DNA from: Alphaproteobacteria bacterium | GTDB lineage: Bacteria > Pseudomonadota > Alphaproteobacteria > JAUXUR01 | Length of the DNA stretch: 40,929 nt | Direction of reading: 5' to 3' | NCBI GenBank assembly: GCA_030680745.1 | Contig: JAUXUR010000080.1 | Coordinates: 1-40,929 of the forward strand | In this document: piece by piece, positions 9,676 through 18,940 of the stretch | Layout of the letters: every line of letters begins with the position of its first letter | How positions within the stretch are numbered: the first letter of the stretch is position 1 | Notes under the pieces: generated by a model | The model's input: the letters and a program-made list of their open reading frames with translations, nothing else | What the model was told of the DNA's origin: nothing | Database searches by the model: none | Translations under genes and position numbers: made by a program

Positions 9676-11001
9676 TTGAAAAAAAAATTCTTTTTATTTA
9701 CCCTTTTTTTTATTACGTCATATCAAACTGTTTTCGCAAATTTTTACAACGCTCAAACATTGATTCTCGAGAACGGGTTTAAATTTGTTTTCGTTAAAAA
9801 CCCACGCGTTGAACAAAGTGCGCATTATAGCTTAATTTATAATGTTGGCGCGCGAGACGAAAATGTAGATCTTCACAAAACGGGTCTTGCTCATTTTCTA
9901 GAGCATTTAATGTTTCATGGTACAAAATTATATCCTCGAAATACATATCAAGAAAAAATCTTTCAAGCAGGTGGCGAACAAAACGCTGAAACTAATTATG
10001 ATTATACAAAATATTACGCTACCATTCCAAAAAATCAACTGATTGAAATCTTAGAAATTGAAGCAGATCGGATGCAACATCTTGTTATCGAAACTGATGC
10101 CTTTGAAAAAGAAAAATCCGTTGTGTTGGAAGAAATTTGTGGTGCTGATGAAGCAGACCCAGTTGAACCCTATCGCCAAGGGATAAGGGATCGCCTTTAT
10201 GAAGGACATCCCTATCAACGACCTATCGGCGGCATAAGGCCTGACATAGAAAATCTAACAACTAACGATGCCTATGCTTTTTATCGCACCTATTATCAAC
10301 CCTGCAATGCCACACTTTATATTGAAGGCGATTTTGATTTTGATGCTCTCGCCAAACACATAAAGACCCTATTTGCACCCCTTCAAAACAACTTGCCCAT
10401 CATAAGACCCATTATCAACAATAATTGTCCTCTTAATAAAGAAATATACGTTTATCATGCTGCAAGCCAAAAAAATGCAAACTTCAACAGAACATATCGT
10501 CTTCCCGTCGGTGACCTTACTGAAAAAGCCGCATTAGAATTATTATGCTCATTTTTAAAGCTAAAAAGCACTTCTTTCATCCAGTTTCTTATTGATCAAA
10601 AAAAAATAACAACCCATCTTTATATTGCGTTTAATGCAGAAAAAAAAGATTTTTGGAATCTTGATATTTCTTTTGTCCTCAATCATGAATTATTTGAGCT
10701 TCATAAAATTAATAAAGCTATTGATCAAGCATTTATAAAGATGCTTGAAAGCGAAGATATAAACGCAATAAAACTATTAGAAATACGCAAAAAAGATGAT
10801 TATTGTAACATATGCATTATGACTGTTTTTCCTGCCTACGCTCAATTGGTTACGAACATAATTGAATCAGGACAAATCATCGACAACTTAGAATCATCTT
10901 TAAATATCAAAAAAGAAATGACTGACACTCAAATCAAAAATGCATTAAAGATTTTGATAAATCATCAAGATTATTTAACATCTTGTTTATTGCCTCAATA
11001 A
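9676..11001 (+). CDS. M16 family zinc peptidase, catalytic subunit, exported
   Basis: Pitrilysin-type metallopeptidase expected to degrade peptides in the periplasm. The zinc motif HxxEH is intact at residues 73-77 (HFLEH), and the third ligand is expected in VVLEE near residue 152-153, at the usual ~76-residue distance. A signal peptide occupies the first ~21 residues (MKKKFFLFTLFF...VFA). The chosen start is a TTG; no strong Shine-Dalgarno is visible. At 441 aa it is the size of a typical short bacterial M16 subunit. The next gene, 14 bp downstream, encodes a partner lacking the zinc motif. Such active/inactive pairs are known in M16B peptidases, which work as heterodimers. The substrate is unknown. 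Confidence 0.9.
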   Translation: MKKKFFLFTLFFITSYQTVFANFYNAQTLILENGFKFVFVKNPRVEQSAHYSLIYNVGARDENVDLHKTGLAHFLEHLMFHGTKLYPRNTYQEKIFQAGGEQNAETNYDYTKYYATIPKNQLIEILEIEADRMQHLVIETDAFEKEKSVVLEEICGADEADPVEPYRQGIRDRLYEGHPYQRPIGGIRPDIENLTTNDAYAFYRTYYQPCNATLYIEGDFDFDALAKHIKTLFAPLQNNLPIIRPIINNNCPLNKEIYVYHAASQKNANFNRTYRLPVGDLTEKAALELLCSFLKLKSTSFIQFLIDQKKITTHLYIAFNAEKKDFWNLDISFVLNHELFELHKINKAIDQAFIKMLESEDINAIKLLEIRKKDDYCNICIMTVFPAYAQLVTNIIESGQIIDNLESSLNIKKEMTDTQIKNALKILINHQDYLTSCLLPQ

Positions 11002-11015
11002 TATAATAGTAGGAA

Positions 11016-12398
11016 ATGATGACACATTTAATAAAAAAAATATTTTTAACACACGTCATACTCTCATTTTTATGTCTAGATATTGGTGCAAATCCAATAA
11101 AAATTATTAAGTGCCCTAACTCAAAAGTTAATTTTTGGTATATTCATCAACCAAGTCTACCTCTTATTCGCCTAAGCTTAATATTTAAAATCAAAATGGT
11201 AGAAGAACCCGTTCAAGGATTGTGTGAAGCCATTAAACGCACCTTATTCTTATCTGCAGGCGATTTGAACGAAAAAGAATTTTCTGAACAAATAGAAAAA
11301 CTGTCTGGAAGTATTTCACTCTTTACTAGTAACGAAAGTTTTAATTTTACAATTCAAGCGCATTGCGATGATTTAGAAGATTTATTAAATCTATTAGCTT
11401 TATGTATTACAGATTCAAACTTTGGAAACGAACACTTTGAAAGAATACTTGATATTGCTGCTAAGGCAACAGCTTCTTCTTTAAATTACCCTGGCGGATT
11501 GTTACGTATATATTCTAAAAAACATCTATTTAAAGAACACATTTTTTCTAAAACAATCGATATTGTCAAACATAATAAAAACGCAATCACTCAAGATTTA
11601 TGTCAAGAATTTATGGCAACGCGAGTTGGACGCGATAATATTATTATTGGTGCTATTGGTGCAATCCCGCCTGATGAATTAACAAATATTCTTGATCATT
11701 TTCTTTCAGCATTACCCGAAACAACATTGCATTCATCCTTTCCGCCAATCGTATTAAACCTAAAAAAAGAAATTCATCTCATAAGGCGAAAACAACCCCA
11801 ATCAGTTTGTAGATTTATGCAATTAGGCTTGCCCAATAATCATCCTGATTATGTTCCCTTTAAAGTTTTACAGCAAATTATAGGAAGCGGCGATTTTCAA
11901 TCCATTCTTATGAAAGAACTAAGAAGCGATACAGGGTTAGTCTATAGTATTTCTCTAACAGATATAGAATGCCCACAAAAAAACAAAATTCTACAAGGCG
12001 ATTATAACACTGAAAACCATAAATTTCCTGAAACATATAAACTTATTATGGATGTATGGCACAATCTAAAAATAAATGGACCTAAGGAAGAAGAGTTTAA
12101 CAATGCGAAAAATAATTATATTGGATCATTAACTCTAGAAGACGAAAATAACTATTTATGTAATGCTGAGGAGCTTTCCCATCTTCAATTTTTAGATTTT
12201 ACAAGCGATCGCTATAAATACATTCATAAAGAACTACCCAGGGTAACTTACGAAGATGTAAAGCGTGTTGCACAACTTTATTTAACCCCTGATCATTTAA
12301 TCTTTTTCGTCGAAGGCGACCCACCACAATGCGAAAGTATCAATTATATTGAAACATCCGCCGAGGATTTTATCGAAACTTTTTTAAATGCACCATAA
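11016..12398 (+). CDS. M16 family peptidase-like protein, non-catalytic partner, exported
   Basis: Homologous in fold to the preceding M16 peptidase, but HxxEH is replaced (GLCEAIKRTL at the equivalent place), so it should not bind catalytic zinc. It keeps the C-terminal arginine/tyrosine element (ELRSDTGLVYS) that M16 partner subunits use to bind substrate. A hydrophobic N-terminus (IFLTHVILSFLCLDIGA) is a probable signal peptide. Two in-frame ATGs (11016, 11019) follow GTAGGAAATG, and either could start translation. It forms a two-gene operon with the active subunit. The specific pathway is unknown. Confidence 0.85.
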   Translation: MMTHLIKKIFLTHVILSFLCLDIGANPIKIIKCPNSKVNFWYIHQPSLPLIRLSLIFKIKMVEEPVQGLCEAIKRTLFLSAGDLNEKEFSEQIEKLSGSISLFTSNESFNFTIQAHCDDLEDLLNLLALCITDSNFGNEHFERILDIAAKATASSLNYPGGLLRIYSKKHLFKEHIFSKTIDIVKHNKNAITQDLCQEFMATRVGRDNIIIGAIGAIPPDELTNILDHFLSALPETTLHSSFPPIVLNLKKEIHLIRRKQPQSVCRFMQLGLPNNHPDYVPFKVLQQIIGSGDFQSILMKELRSDTGLVYSISLTDIECPQKNKILQGDYNTENHKFPETYKLIMDVWHNLKINGPKEEEFNNAKNNYIGSLTLEDENNYLCNAEELSHLQFLDFTSDRYKYIHKELPRVTYEDVKRVAQLYLTPDHLIFFVEGDPPQCESINYIETSAEDFIETFLNAP

Positions 12399-12426
12399 TT
12401 TTTTTATAAAAATCAGTACAAGCTTC

Positions 12427-12455
12427 TTGACAGAAAGGTTTTGATCTTATATTGT
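12427..12455 (+). promoter_or_regulatory. Sigma-70 promoter of tRNA-Val
   Basis: A perfect -35 TTGACA (12427-12432), a 17-bp spacer and -10 TATTGT (12450-12455), placed 16 bp before the mature tRNA 5' end. Confidence 0.75.
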
Positions 12456-12471
12456 CTAGTTTCAATAGAAT

Positions 12472-12546
12472 GGGTGATTAGCTCAGTGGTAGAGCGTCTC
12501 GTTTACACCGAGAGGGTCGGCAGTTCGACACTGTCATCACCCACCA
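12472..12546 (+). tRNA. tRNA-Val (anticodon TAC)
   Basis: Seventy-five bases including an encoded CCA. The acceptor stem GGGTGAT/ATCACCC is perfect. The D-arm has GCTCAGTGGTAGAGC. The anticodon stem TCTCG/CGAGA encloses loop TTTACAC with TAC at positions 34-36. The T-arm has GTTCGACAC. A T-rich stretch follows. It stands alone between the M16 pair and the flagellar genes. Confidence 0.97.
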
Positions 12547-12619
12547 TTTTTCCTTCCCTCAATTTCAAAAATACTGTTACTCAAAAAACGATCTCCTAGG
12601 AATATTTTGCCGAGCGCTC

Positions 12620-12648
12620 TAGCCAAAGCGTTTATTATTTTCTATAGT
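12620..12648 (+). promoter_or_regulatory. Possible promoter of the fliF operon
   Basis: TAGCCA (4 of 6 to the -35 consensus) at 12620-12625, a 17-bp spacer and TATAGT at 12643-12648, 36 bp before the fliF start. No convincing sigma-54 site (GG-N10-GC type) was seen here, so the operon may be class II/housekeeping controlled. Confidence 0.4.
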
Positions 12649-12683
12649 ACAGGAAATAATAAATAATATTTTGGGGATACGCA

Positions 12684-14351
12684 TTGGAAGGATTTATTGG
12701 ATTTTTAAGAAATCTAGGTCCAGGCCGCCTTACAGCAATAGGTGCGACTGTTGTTGCCCTTTTTGTATTTTTCACCTTTCTAATCTCTCGTTTTTCAACC
12801 GAACAAATGTCACTTCTTTTTGGCGAACTTGACCCCAAAGACAGTGCCGCTATTATTACAAAACTTGATACGATGGAAATCCCCTATAAAATAGGCACTG
12901 GTGGGACACATATCCTTGTCCCTCATGATCAAGTTGACAAATTAAGACTCAATCTTGCGCGCGAAGGCATTCCGCATGGTGGCTCTGTAGGATATGAAAT
13001 TTTCGATAAAAGTGATGGCTTTGGGTTAAGTCAATTCATGCAAAATATGAATCATGTACGTGCGCTTGAAGGCGAATTATCGCGTACTATCTCATCCATT
13101 CATGCCGTGAAATCTGCCCGCGTTCATCTAGTTTTTGGCAAAAAAGAACTTTTTTCGCGTGATTCTTTAAACCCAAGCGCTTCCATCATTATCTCCATGC
13201 GCACAAGCGAACGTTTATCCAAAGCTGAAGTGGCCTCCGTTCAACATCTTGTAGCGTCCGCTGTCCCTGGCCTCAAACCGAGTCAAATTTCAATTGTTGA
13301 TGATCGCGGCGTTTTACTTGCAAAAGGCTTTTCAGACGAAAACGATCCGTCACAATATGCTTCGAATAATGATGAATTGCGCTTTCAATTTGAACAACGC
13401 ATGCGACGTTCGTTAGAAGACATGCTTGAAAAAACATTAGGACCTGGAAATACACGCGTTGAAGTAACAGCCAATCTTGATTTTAACCGCATTGTATCAA
13501 ACGAAGAAATTTATGACCCTGATGGAAAAGTAACACGCTCAACCCAAAACAATGAAGATTCTTCAGAAAACCAAGAACAAGAATCTAATTCAAATGTCTC
13601 TGCCCAAAACAATACACCAGCCGCCTCTGGCGCTGCTGATGGTGGGACGAAAGCCAAAGGACAAACCAAAAGAACTGAAGAAACTATTAATTACGAAATT
13701 TCAAAAACAATAAAACAAACGACTAAAGAAGTGGGTGAAGTTAAAAAAATATCCGTGGCTGTACTTGTTGATGGTAATTATACAAAAAATGACAAGGGTG
13801 AAGAAACCTACCAACCGCGTAATGAAGAAGAAATAAAACAAATCACAACGCTTATCAAATCAGCCATCGGCTTTGATGAAAAAAGAAATGACGCCGTTCA
13901 GGTTGTTAATATGCGTTTCCAAAAACCTGTCCTACAGCCTGATATCCAAGAAGATAAAATTATGGGTATGAATAAAAGCGAATTACTACGTATTGCCGAA
14001 AATATTGGCTTTGCTTTTGTTGGGTTCTTAGCTTTGTTACTCGTTGTAAGACCCGTCATGATGCGAGCGTTTGAAGGTGCCTCAACACGATCTGGAGGTG
14101 CCCTAACTGTTGACGGTGAAACAATGGTTGGTGCGCTTCAAGGACCATCGCAAGGGAAAAATAATCTTCAAAATACATCTAGCGGCAAAATAAACGAATC
14201 AGAAGAAGCTGAAAAAATGATCAACTTAGAACAAGTTGCAGGAAAAGTAAAAGCATCATCCCTTCATCGTTTAACCCGTATCATTGAAAATCATCCTGAA
14301 GAAGCTGTTTCTGTCATCCGTGCCTGGTTGCACCAAGATGGAGACCGTTAA
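12684..14351 (+). CDS. fliF: Flagellar MS-ring protein FliF
   Basis: FliF builds the membrane ring on which the rotor and export gate assemble. The protein has 555 aa, normal for the family. A membrane segment at ~14-36 ([17 protein letters not shown]) is followed by the periplasmic ring-building YscJ/FliF region ([33 protein letters not shown]), then a low-complexity S/N/Q/E linker near residues 285-325. A second membrane segment lies at ~438-460 ([15 protein letters not shown]) and a cytoplasmic tail that binds FliG. The TTG start follows GGGGA. The stop overlaps the fliG ATG by one base (TAATG), indicating translational coupling. Confidence 0.97.
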   Translation: MEGFIGFLRNLGPGRLTAIGATVVALFVFFTFLISRFSTEQMSLLFGELDPKDSAAIITKLDTMEIPYKIGTGGTHILVPHDQVDKLRLNLAREGIPHGGSVGYEIFDKSDGFGLSQFMQNMNHVRALEGELSRTISSIHAVKSARVHLVFGKKELFSRDSLNPSASIIISMRTSERLSKAEVASVQHLVASAVPGLKPSQISIVDDRGVLLAKGFSDENDPSQYASNNDELRFQFEQRMRRSLEDMLEKTLGPGNTRVEVTANLDFNRIVSNEEIYDPDGKVTRSTQNNEDSSENQEQESNSNVSAQNNTPAASGAADGGTKAKGQTKRTEETINYEISKTIKQTTKEVGEVKKISVAVLVDGNYTKNDKGEETYQPRNEEEIKQITTLIKSAIGFDEKRNDAVQVVNMRFQKPVLQPDIQEDKIMGMNKSELLRIAENIGFAFVGFLALLLVVRPVMMRAFEGASTRSGGALTVDGETMVGALQGPSQGKNNLQNTSSGKINESEEAEKMINLEQVAGKVKASSLHRLTRIIENHPEEAVSVIRAWLHQDGDR

Positions 14352-15370
14352 TGGCGAAACTAAGAGAAGATATTCGTTCGTTAACAGGCCCTGAAAAAGC
14401 AGCATCCCTGCTTTTATCACTGCCAGAAGAGCAAGCGACACGTATTTTTGCAATGCTTTCGGAAGACGAAATCAGAGAAATTTCACAGACAATGGCAAAT
14501 CTAGGCACCGTAGGCTCAGGTGTTGTTGAAAATTTATGTGTTGAATTTTCTGAAACAATGTCATCAGCCGGCTCCCTTACAGGCTCATTTGATTCAACAG
14601 AAAGACTTCTTGCCAAAGTCCTTGATAAATCTCAAGTCGATAACATTATGGAAGAAATTCGTGGTCCTGCTGGACGGACCATGTGGGACAAATTAAACAA
14701 TGTCAGCGAATCTGTGCTCGCCAATTATTTAAAAAATGAATACCCCCAAACAGTTGCAGTCGTCCTTTCTAAAGTTAAACCAGATCATGCATCACGTGTT
14801 CTTTCTGTGCTTCCCGAACATTTTGCGATTGAGGTCATTGGTCGCATGCTCAAAATCGAACATGTTCAAAAAGAAATTCTTTTTGACGTTGAAAAAACGC
14901 TTCGCAACGAATTCATGAGTAATTTGGCCAAAACAAACAGAAAAGATTCACATGAATTTATGGCTGAAATTTTTAATAATCTAGATAGATCAACAGAAAA
15001 TAGATTTATTGGTGCGTTAGAGCAAACAAATAAAGAATCTGCCGATCGTATTAGAGCATTAATGTTTACCTTTGAGGATCTCATTAAGCTTGATTCAAGT
15101 GGTGTCCAAACACTTTTACGTAATGTCGAAAAGGATAAATTGGGACTCTCCCTTAAAGGTGCGTCAGAAGCAATTCGAACATTGTTCTTAGGCAATATGT
15201 CGGAACGTGCAGCCAAAATATTAAAAGAGGACATGGATTCGATGGGTCCCGTTCGCGTCAAGGATGTTGAAGCCTCACAAATAGCAATTGTACAAGTTGC
15301 AAAAGACCTCGCCTCTCGAAATGAAATTCTATTGTCCAGCAATAGCGCCGATGATGATTTGGTGTATTAA
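14351..15370 (+). CDS. fliG: Flagellar motor switch protein FliG
   Basis: FliG is the rotor protein that contacts the stator and transmits torque. The protein has 339 aa. The N-terminal FliF-binding region ([19 protein letters not shown]), the middle domain ([19 protein letters not shown], an EHPQ-type motif) and the torque domain ([20 protein letters not shown]) are all present and in order. It overlaps fliF and fliH by one base at each end, so the three are translationally coupled. No missing element is seen. Confidence 0.97.
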   Translation: MAKLREDIRSLTGPEKAASLLLSLPEEQATRIFAMLSEDEIREISQTMANLGTVGSGVVENLCVEFSETMSSAGSLTGSFDSTERLLAKVLDKSQVDNIMEEIRGPAGRTMWDKLNNVSESVLANYLKNEYPQTVAVVLSKVKPDHASRVLSVLPEHFAIEVIGRMLKIEHVQKEILFDVEKTLRNEFMSNLAKTNRKDSHEFMAEIFNNLDRSTENRFIGALEQTNKESADRIRALMFTFEDLIKLDSSGVQTLLRNVEKDKLGLSLKGASEAIRTLFLGNMSERAAKILKEDMDSMGPVRVKDVEASQIAIVQVAKDLASRNEILLSSNSADDDLVY

Positions 15371-16032
15371 TGGTAATATCAACCAATCTTCAAAAATTTA
15401 ATTTCGCACTTTCTTTTGATGAAATCCTTACTGAAGATCAATTAGAGATTCAGCGTAAAGAAGAATTATTATCATCTTTTAAAAAAGGACATCTTCAAGG
15501 CATAGAAGAAGGCGAAAAAATTGGTTATCAAAAAGCTCAAGAAAGTATAGAAGCTGAAACACTTAAACAATTAAGTAATTTTTCGCAAGAACTTACATTG
15601 TTTTTCGAAAAAATTGATGAAAAACGAAATGAAAATTCAAACTTAAGCCTTGATCTTGTTAAATTAATTGGTAAAAAGTTTTTTTTAACCGATGATTTGA
15701 ACGATAAAATTAACTTAATCGAAAAAGGATTACATGACGTTCTTCCGCTTCTTATTGAAGAAGAAAAAATTGTTTTAAACCTTGAGGATACCCTTATCGA
15801 ACCATTTTCAAAACGTCTTCAAGAATCACATGATTATATAAACATAATCAATAGATTGAATTTTAATACCATGAATCCAAAAGAAAATTTAATTGGACGC
15901 ATCCAATGGAAAAAAGGGGAAATTGACATTAATCCAGAACATCTTTGGCAAAAAATTTCAGCAATTTTTGATAATTACCAACAACATTTAAGTCAACAAA
16001 CAGACATACATAAGGAAATTACAAATGAATGA
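15370..16032 (+). CDS. fliH: Flagellar export regulator FliH
   Basis: FliH is the stalk-like regulator that binds the export ATPase FliI and docks it at the C-ring through FliN. The protein has 220 aa. The FliH signature of GxxxG repeats is plain: glycines at residues 40, 44, 48 and 52 (GHLQGIEEGEKIG). A charged helical region follows, then a V-ATPase-E-like C-terminal domain ending in NLIGRIQWKKGEIDINPE. The start overlaps the fliG stop (TAATG). In Caulobacter the gene at this place is named flbE. The ATPase gene fliI is not in the window. Confidence 0.85.
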   Translation: MVISTNLQKFNFALSFDEILTEDQLEIQRKEELLSSFKKGHLQGIEEGEKIGYQKAQESIEAETLKQLSNFSQELTLFFEKIDEKRNENSNLSLDLVKLIGKKFFLTDDLNDKINLIEKGLHDVLPLLIEEEKIVLNLEDTLIEPFSKRLQESHDYINIINRLNFNTMNPKENLIGRIQWKKGEIDINPEHLWQKISAIFDNYQQHLSQQTDIHKEITNE

Positions 16033-16396
16033 TCAAGAAAATCAAAACAAAGACTTAAACTTAGAAGAATTATCATCTGATATTAAAAATGAAACAGCAA
16101 CTTCAAATAACGCCAATCAACTAAATGATGATTCAGGCTTTAATGTCGCACGCGAATTAGAAGCCATTTATAACGTACCTGTCCAAATTGCAGCAGTCTT
16201 AGGCAAAGCCAATATGCAAGTAAGTCAATTACTGAAATTAGGACGTGGTGCCGTCGTAGAATTAGACCGTAAAGTTGGTGAAGCCATTGATATTTATGTT
16301 AATGATCGTCTTGTAGCACGTGGTGAAGTCGTCATCATGGACGAAAAACTTGGCATTACAATGACTGAAATCATTAAATCAGATAGAGCAAACTAA
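16025..16396 (+). CDS. fliN: Flagellar motor switch protein FliN
   Basis: FliN is the C-ring protein involved in switching and in docking of FliH. The protein has 123 aa. A ~45-residue acidic, N-rich leader precedes the SpoA/FliN domain at ~50-118 (VPVQIAAVLGKANMQVSQLL, then GEAIDIYVNDRLVARGEVV). The start lies 8 bp inside fliH, so coupling is likely. FliM, its usual partner, is not encoded in the window. Confidence 0.95.
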   Translation: MNDQENQNKDLNLEELSSDIKNETATSNNANQLNDDSGFNVARELEAIYNVPVQIAAVLGKANMQVSQLLKLGRGAVVELDRKVGEAIDIYVNDRLVARGEVVIMDEKLGITMTEIIKSDRAN

Positions 16397-17245
16397 ATGC
16401 AAAATCTACCGAACAACCTAAAATCATTTCCAAGCTCGTCAAGCAAAGACACTAAACCTATCCCAAAAACAAAACTTGATATTGCAACGATCCTTGGATT
16501 AATTCTTGGTTTTAGTCTTATATTTACAGCTATTTTAATGGGTGGCGGTGCATCAGATTTTATTGACTTTCCATCAATCCTGATTGTTTTTGGGGGCACT
16601 TATGCTGCAACCACCATTTGTTTTTCAATGGAAGAAATGAAACAAGCTTTTACAGCAACAATGCATGCACTTTTTAGATCCATTAAAAACCCTCAAATCT
16701 CAGCCATTAAAGCCATGCAACTCGCTGAAATTGCACGTGCAAAAGGCCCCCTATTCTTACAAACATTAAACCAACAATTTAACAATGAACGCATTCTTTA
16801 TAAAGGCATTGAACTTATCACTGACATTACATCTACAGAAGACGTAGCCCGCGTTCTTTATCAAGAATCAGCTGCTATTGAAATATCCCAATTTCAAAGC
16901 GCGCAAGTCCTTCAAAAAGCATCAGAATTTGCACCCGCAATGGGATTAATTGGCACACTTGTAGGCCTTATTCACATGCTTGGACATCTTAATGATCCAG
17001 CAACCATTGGCCCAAGTATGGCGGTTGCAATTCTCACAACATTTTATGGTGCTATTTTAGCCAATCTTGTCTTCGCACCTTTAGGATCAAAACTTCTTAA
17101 AATCTCTCAAGATGATGCTTTGATTAACAAAATATACACTATTACAATCTTGTCGATGAGCAAGCAAGAAAACCCCAGACAATTAGAAACTCAACTCAAT
17201 AGTATTTTACCACCCGATAAAAGAATTAGGTACTTTAATAAATAG
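16397..17245 (+). CDS. motA: Flagellar stator subunit MotA/PomA type
   Basis: Ion-channel subunit of the stator that drives rotation. The protein has 282 aa, with two N-terminal membrane segments (IATILGLILGFSLIFTAIL; FPSILIVFGGTYAATTICF), a long cytoplasmic loop, then PAMGLIGTLVGLIHMLGHL and GPSMAVAILTTFYGAILANL. The last motif is the PomA/MotP-like form. The ATG follows the fliN stop directly. The partner motB/pomB is not in the window, and which ion is used cannot be told from this subunit. Its place between fliN and flbD is unlike the classical Caulobacter fliF operon, where flbD follows fliN directly. Confidence 0.9.
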   Translation: MQNLPNNLKSFPSSSSKDTKPIPKTKLDIATILGLILGFSLIFTAILMGGGASDFIDFPSILIVFGGTYAATTICFSMEEMKQAFTATMHALFRSIKNPQISAIKAMQLAEIARAKGPLFLQTLNQQFNNERILYKGIELITDITSTEDVARVLYQESAAIEISQFQSAQVLQKASEFAPAMGLIGTLVGLIHMLGHLNDPATIGPSMAVAILTTFYGAILANLVFAPLGSKLLKISQDDALINKIYTITILSMSKQENPRQLETQLNSILPPDKRIRYFNK

Positions 17246-17257
17246 AAAGGGCATGAA

Positions 17258-18616
17258 ATGCGATTACTCATTGTTGGCGGTTTAGACGGATTTATTGCAA
17301 ATGCCGGTAAAATTGCACTCGCAAAAGGTGCAAAAGTAGCGCATGTCAATAACATTGAAGCAGCACTTTTAGCCTTAAGATCCGGACAAGGTGCTGATCT
17401 TGTTATGATTGATGTTGCCCTAAACGTCAAAGAATTAGTCCAATCCTTGGAACGCGAACGCATTTATGTTTCAATTGTCGCCTGTGGCATTAAAAATGAT
17501 ACAGATGCTGCCGTCAAAGCCATTAAAGCCGGTGCCAAAGAATATATTCCTTTACCACCTGATCCTGAATTAATTGCAGCCATTTTACAAGCCGTCTGCA
17601 ACGAATCCTCAAATATCCTTTTTGCCGACGACAAAATGAAAGTTCAAGTTCAACTGGCAGAAAAACTGGCACCTAGTGACGCGAATTTAATGATCACCGG
17701 TGAATCAGGCACTGGTAAAGAAGTAATGGCACGCTTTATTCACACACATAGTAAACGTGCTGATCAAAAAATGGTCTCTCTCAATTGTGCAGCTATACCT
17801 GAAAATTTACTGGAATCTGAACTTTTTGGCCATGAAAAAGGCGCTTTCACAGGTGCCATTGCAAGACGCATTGGTAAATTTGAAGAAGCGAGTGGCGGCA
17901 CATTGTTTTTAGACGAAATCAGTGAAATGAACCCTCGCCTTCAAGCTAAATTATTACGCGCTATTCAAGAACGTGAAATTGATAGGGTTGGAGGAAGCAA
18001 ACCCATTAAAATTAACATTCGTCTCATTGCAACAAGCAACCGTAATTTGCTTGAAGAAGTTAAAAATAAAAACTTCCGAGAAGATCTTTATTTTAGATTA
18101 AACGTCCTCAATATTCATTTACCCCCTTTAAGAGAACGCCCAAAAGACATTGATTTACTTTCTCAATATTTTGTTCATAAATTTGCTGATGAAAACATGG
18201 TCCCACGTCTTCCTATTTCTGAAGAAGCGCGTATCGTTTTAAACAAGTATCAATGGCCGGGCAATGTACGCGAACTTGAAAACACATTACACCGTGCTGT
18301 TTTACTATCACAAGGCGACAAAGAAATTTCTGTTGATGCCCTTAAACTTGTTACCCAAACGGGACAATCAACGACTGGACAAACAAACCAAAATCAAAAA
18401 TATGATGATGCTAATAATCCCAATCTTGTGGGGCGAACGGTCTCTGCTGTCGAAAAAGAACTTATCCTAAATACGTTAGAACATTGTTTATGGAACAGAA
18501 CACATGCCGCAACAATTTTAGGCATATCAATCAGAACATTACGAAATAAATTAAAATTATATACAGACGAAGGCACCCAAATTCCTCAAGGTAAAGAACA
18601 ACGCATAACTGGTTAA
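17258..18616 (+). CDS. flbD: Sigma-54-dependent flagellar regulator FlbD
   Basis: Activates late flagellar genes through RNA polymerase with sigma-54. The protein has 452 aa: a receiver-like domain (1-~115), an AAA+ domain with Walker A GESGTGKE (148-155), the sigma-54 loop GAFTGA (195-200) and Walker B GGTLFLDE (213-220), then a Fis-type helix-turn-helix (NRTHAATILGISIRTLRNKL). The receiver is degenerate. The acidic pair after strand 1 is replaced by GG (LLIVGGL) and the conserved lysine is absent (PLPPDPEL), though Asp52 remains. In Caulobacter, FlbD also has an atypical receiver and is controlled together with FliX; the same is inferred here. GAAAGGGCATGAAATG provides a good ribosome-binding site. 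Confidence 0.95.
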   Translation: MRLLIVGGLDGFIANAGKIALAKGAKVAHVNNIEAALLALRSGQGADLVMIDVALNVKELVQSLERERIYVSIVACGIKNDTDAAVKAIKAGAKEYIPLPPDPELIAAILQAVCNESSNILFADDKMKVQVQLAEKLAPSDANLMITGESGTGKEVMARFIHTHSKRADQKMVSLNCAAIPENLLESELFGHEKGAFTGAIARRIGKFEEASGGTLFLDEISEMNPRLQAKLLRAIQEREIDRVGGSKPIKINIRLIATSNRNLLEEVKNKNFREDLYFRLNVLNIHLPPLRERPKDIDLLSQYFVHKFADENMVPRLPISEEARIVLNKYQWPGNVRELENTLHRAVLLSQGDKEISVDALKLVTQTGQSTTGQTNQNQKYDDANNPNLVGRTVSAVEKELILNTLEHCLWNRTHAATILGISIRTLRNKLKLYTDEGTQIPQGKEQRITG

Positions 18617-18672
18617 AAGAATTGGGCTAAACAAATGACTAATCTACAAAAAAATACAAATACTACCCTCTC

Positions 18673-18798
18673 CCTACGTCCCTGCTTCTTGTCCGCGGGA
18701 TCCAGAAAGTAAATAAAGAAGATGTCATTGTCTAATTTATACAATGTTAACTTTAGGAAAAATCGTCTGGATCCCGCGATCAAGTCGCGGGACGTAGG
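18673..18798. repeat. Palindromic interspersed repeat, family F copy 1
   Basis: Inverted arms of ~32 bp: 18673-18705 (CCTACGTCCC ... GGGATCCAG) and 18767-18798 (CTGGATCCCGCG ... GGGACGTAGG), separated by ~61 bp. The right arm contains an internal CGCGATCAAGTCGCG hairpin. It fills part of the 324-bp gap between flbD and flhA. The remainder of the gap holds a possible -10 (18908) and nothing else I recognise. It breaks an otherwise compact operon and may act as a terminator or transcript stabiliser. Confidence 0.8.
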
Positions 18799-18907
18799 AA
18801 GCGGGTATGTTCATACTTATAGGTAATGATGTGGCCGTAGGGCTTTAAAAAAAGGACATCGATAGTTAGTGTACTTTTCAACATGTAGCTTTTTCAAGTT
18901 ATTTCGC

Positions 18908-18913
18908 TATAAT
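18908..18913 (+). promoter_or_regulatory. Possible -10 element upstream of flhA
   Basis: A perfect TATAAT 27 bp before the flhA ATG. No good -35 was found at 15-18 bp, so support is weak. flhA would need its own promoter if family F repeat copy 1 terminates the fliF transcript. Confidence 0.3.
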
Positions 18914-18940
18914 AACATGGACTTAAGGACTTAACAGTAA

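Noticed and set aside
12547..12683. Sigma-54 promoter for the fliF operon
   Set aside because: No GG-N10-GC element of acceptable quality found before fliF; a sigma-70-like pair fits better.
14866..15342. A 158-codon antisense frame inside fliG
   Set aside because: Shadow of a well-conserved gene; no independent signal. The long antisense frame in flhA (19147-19638) was rejected for the same reason.
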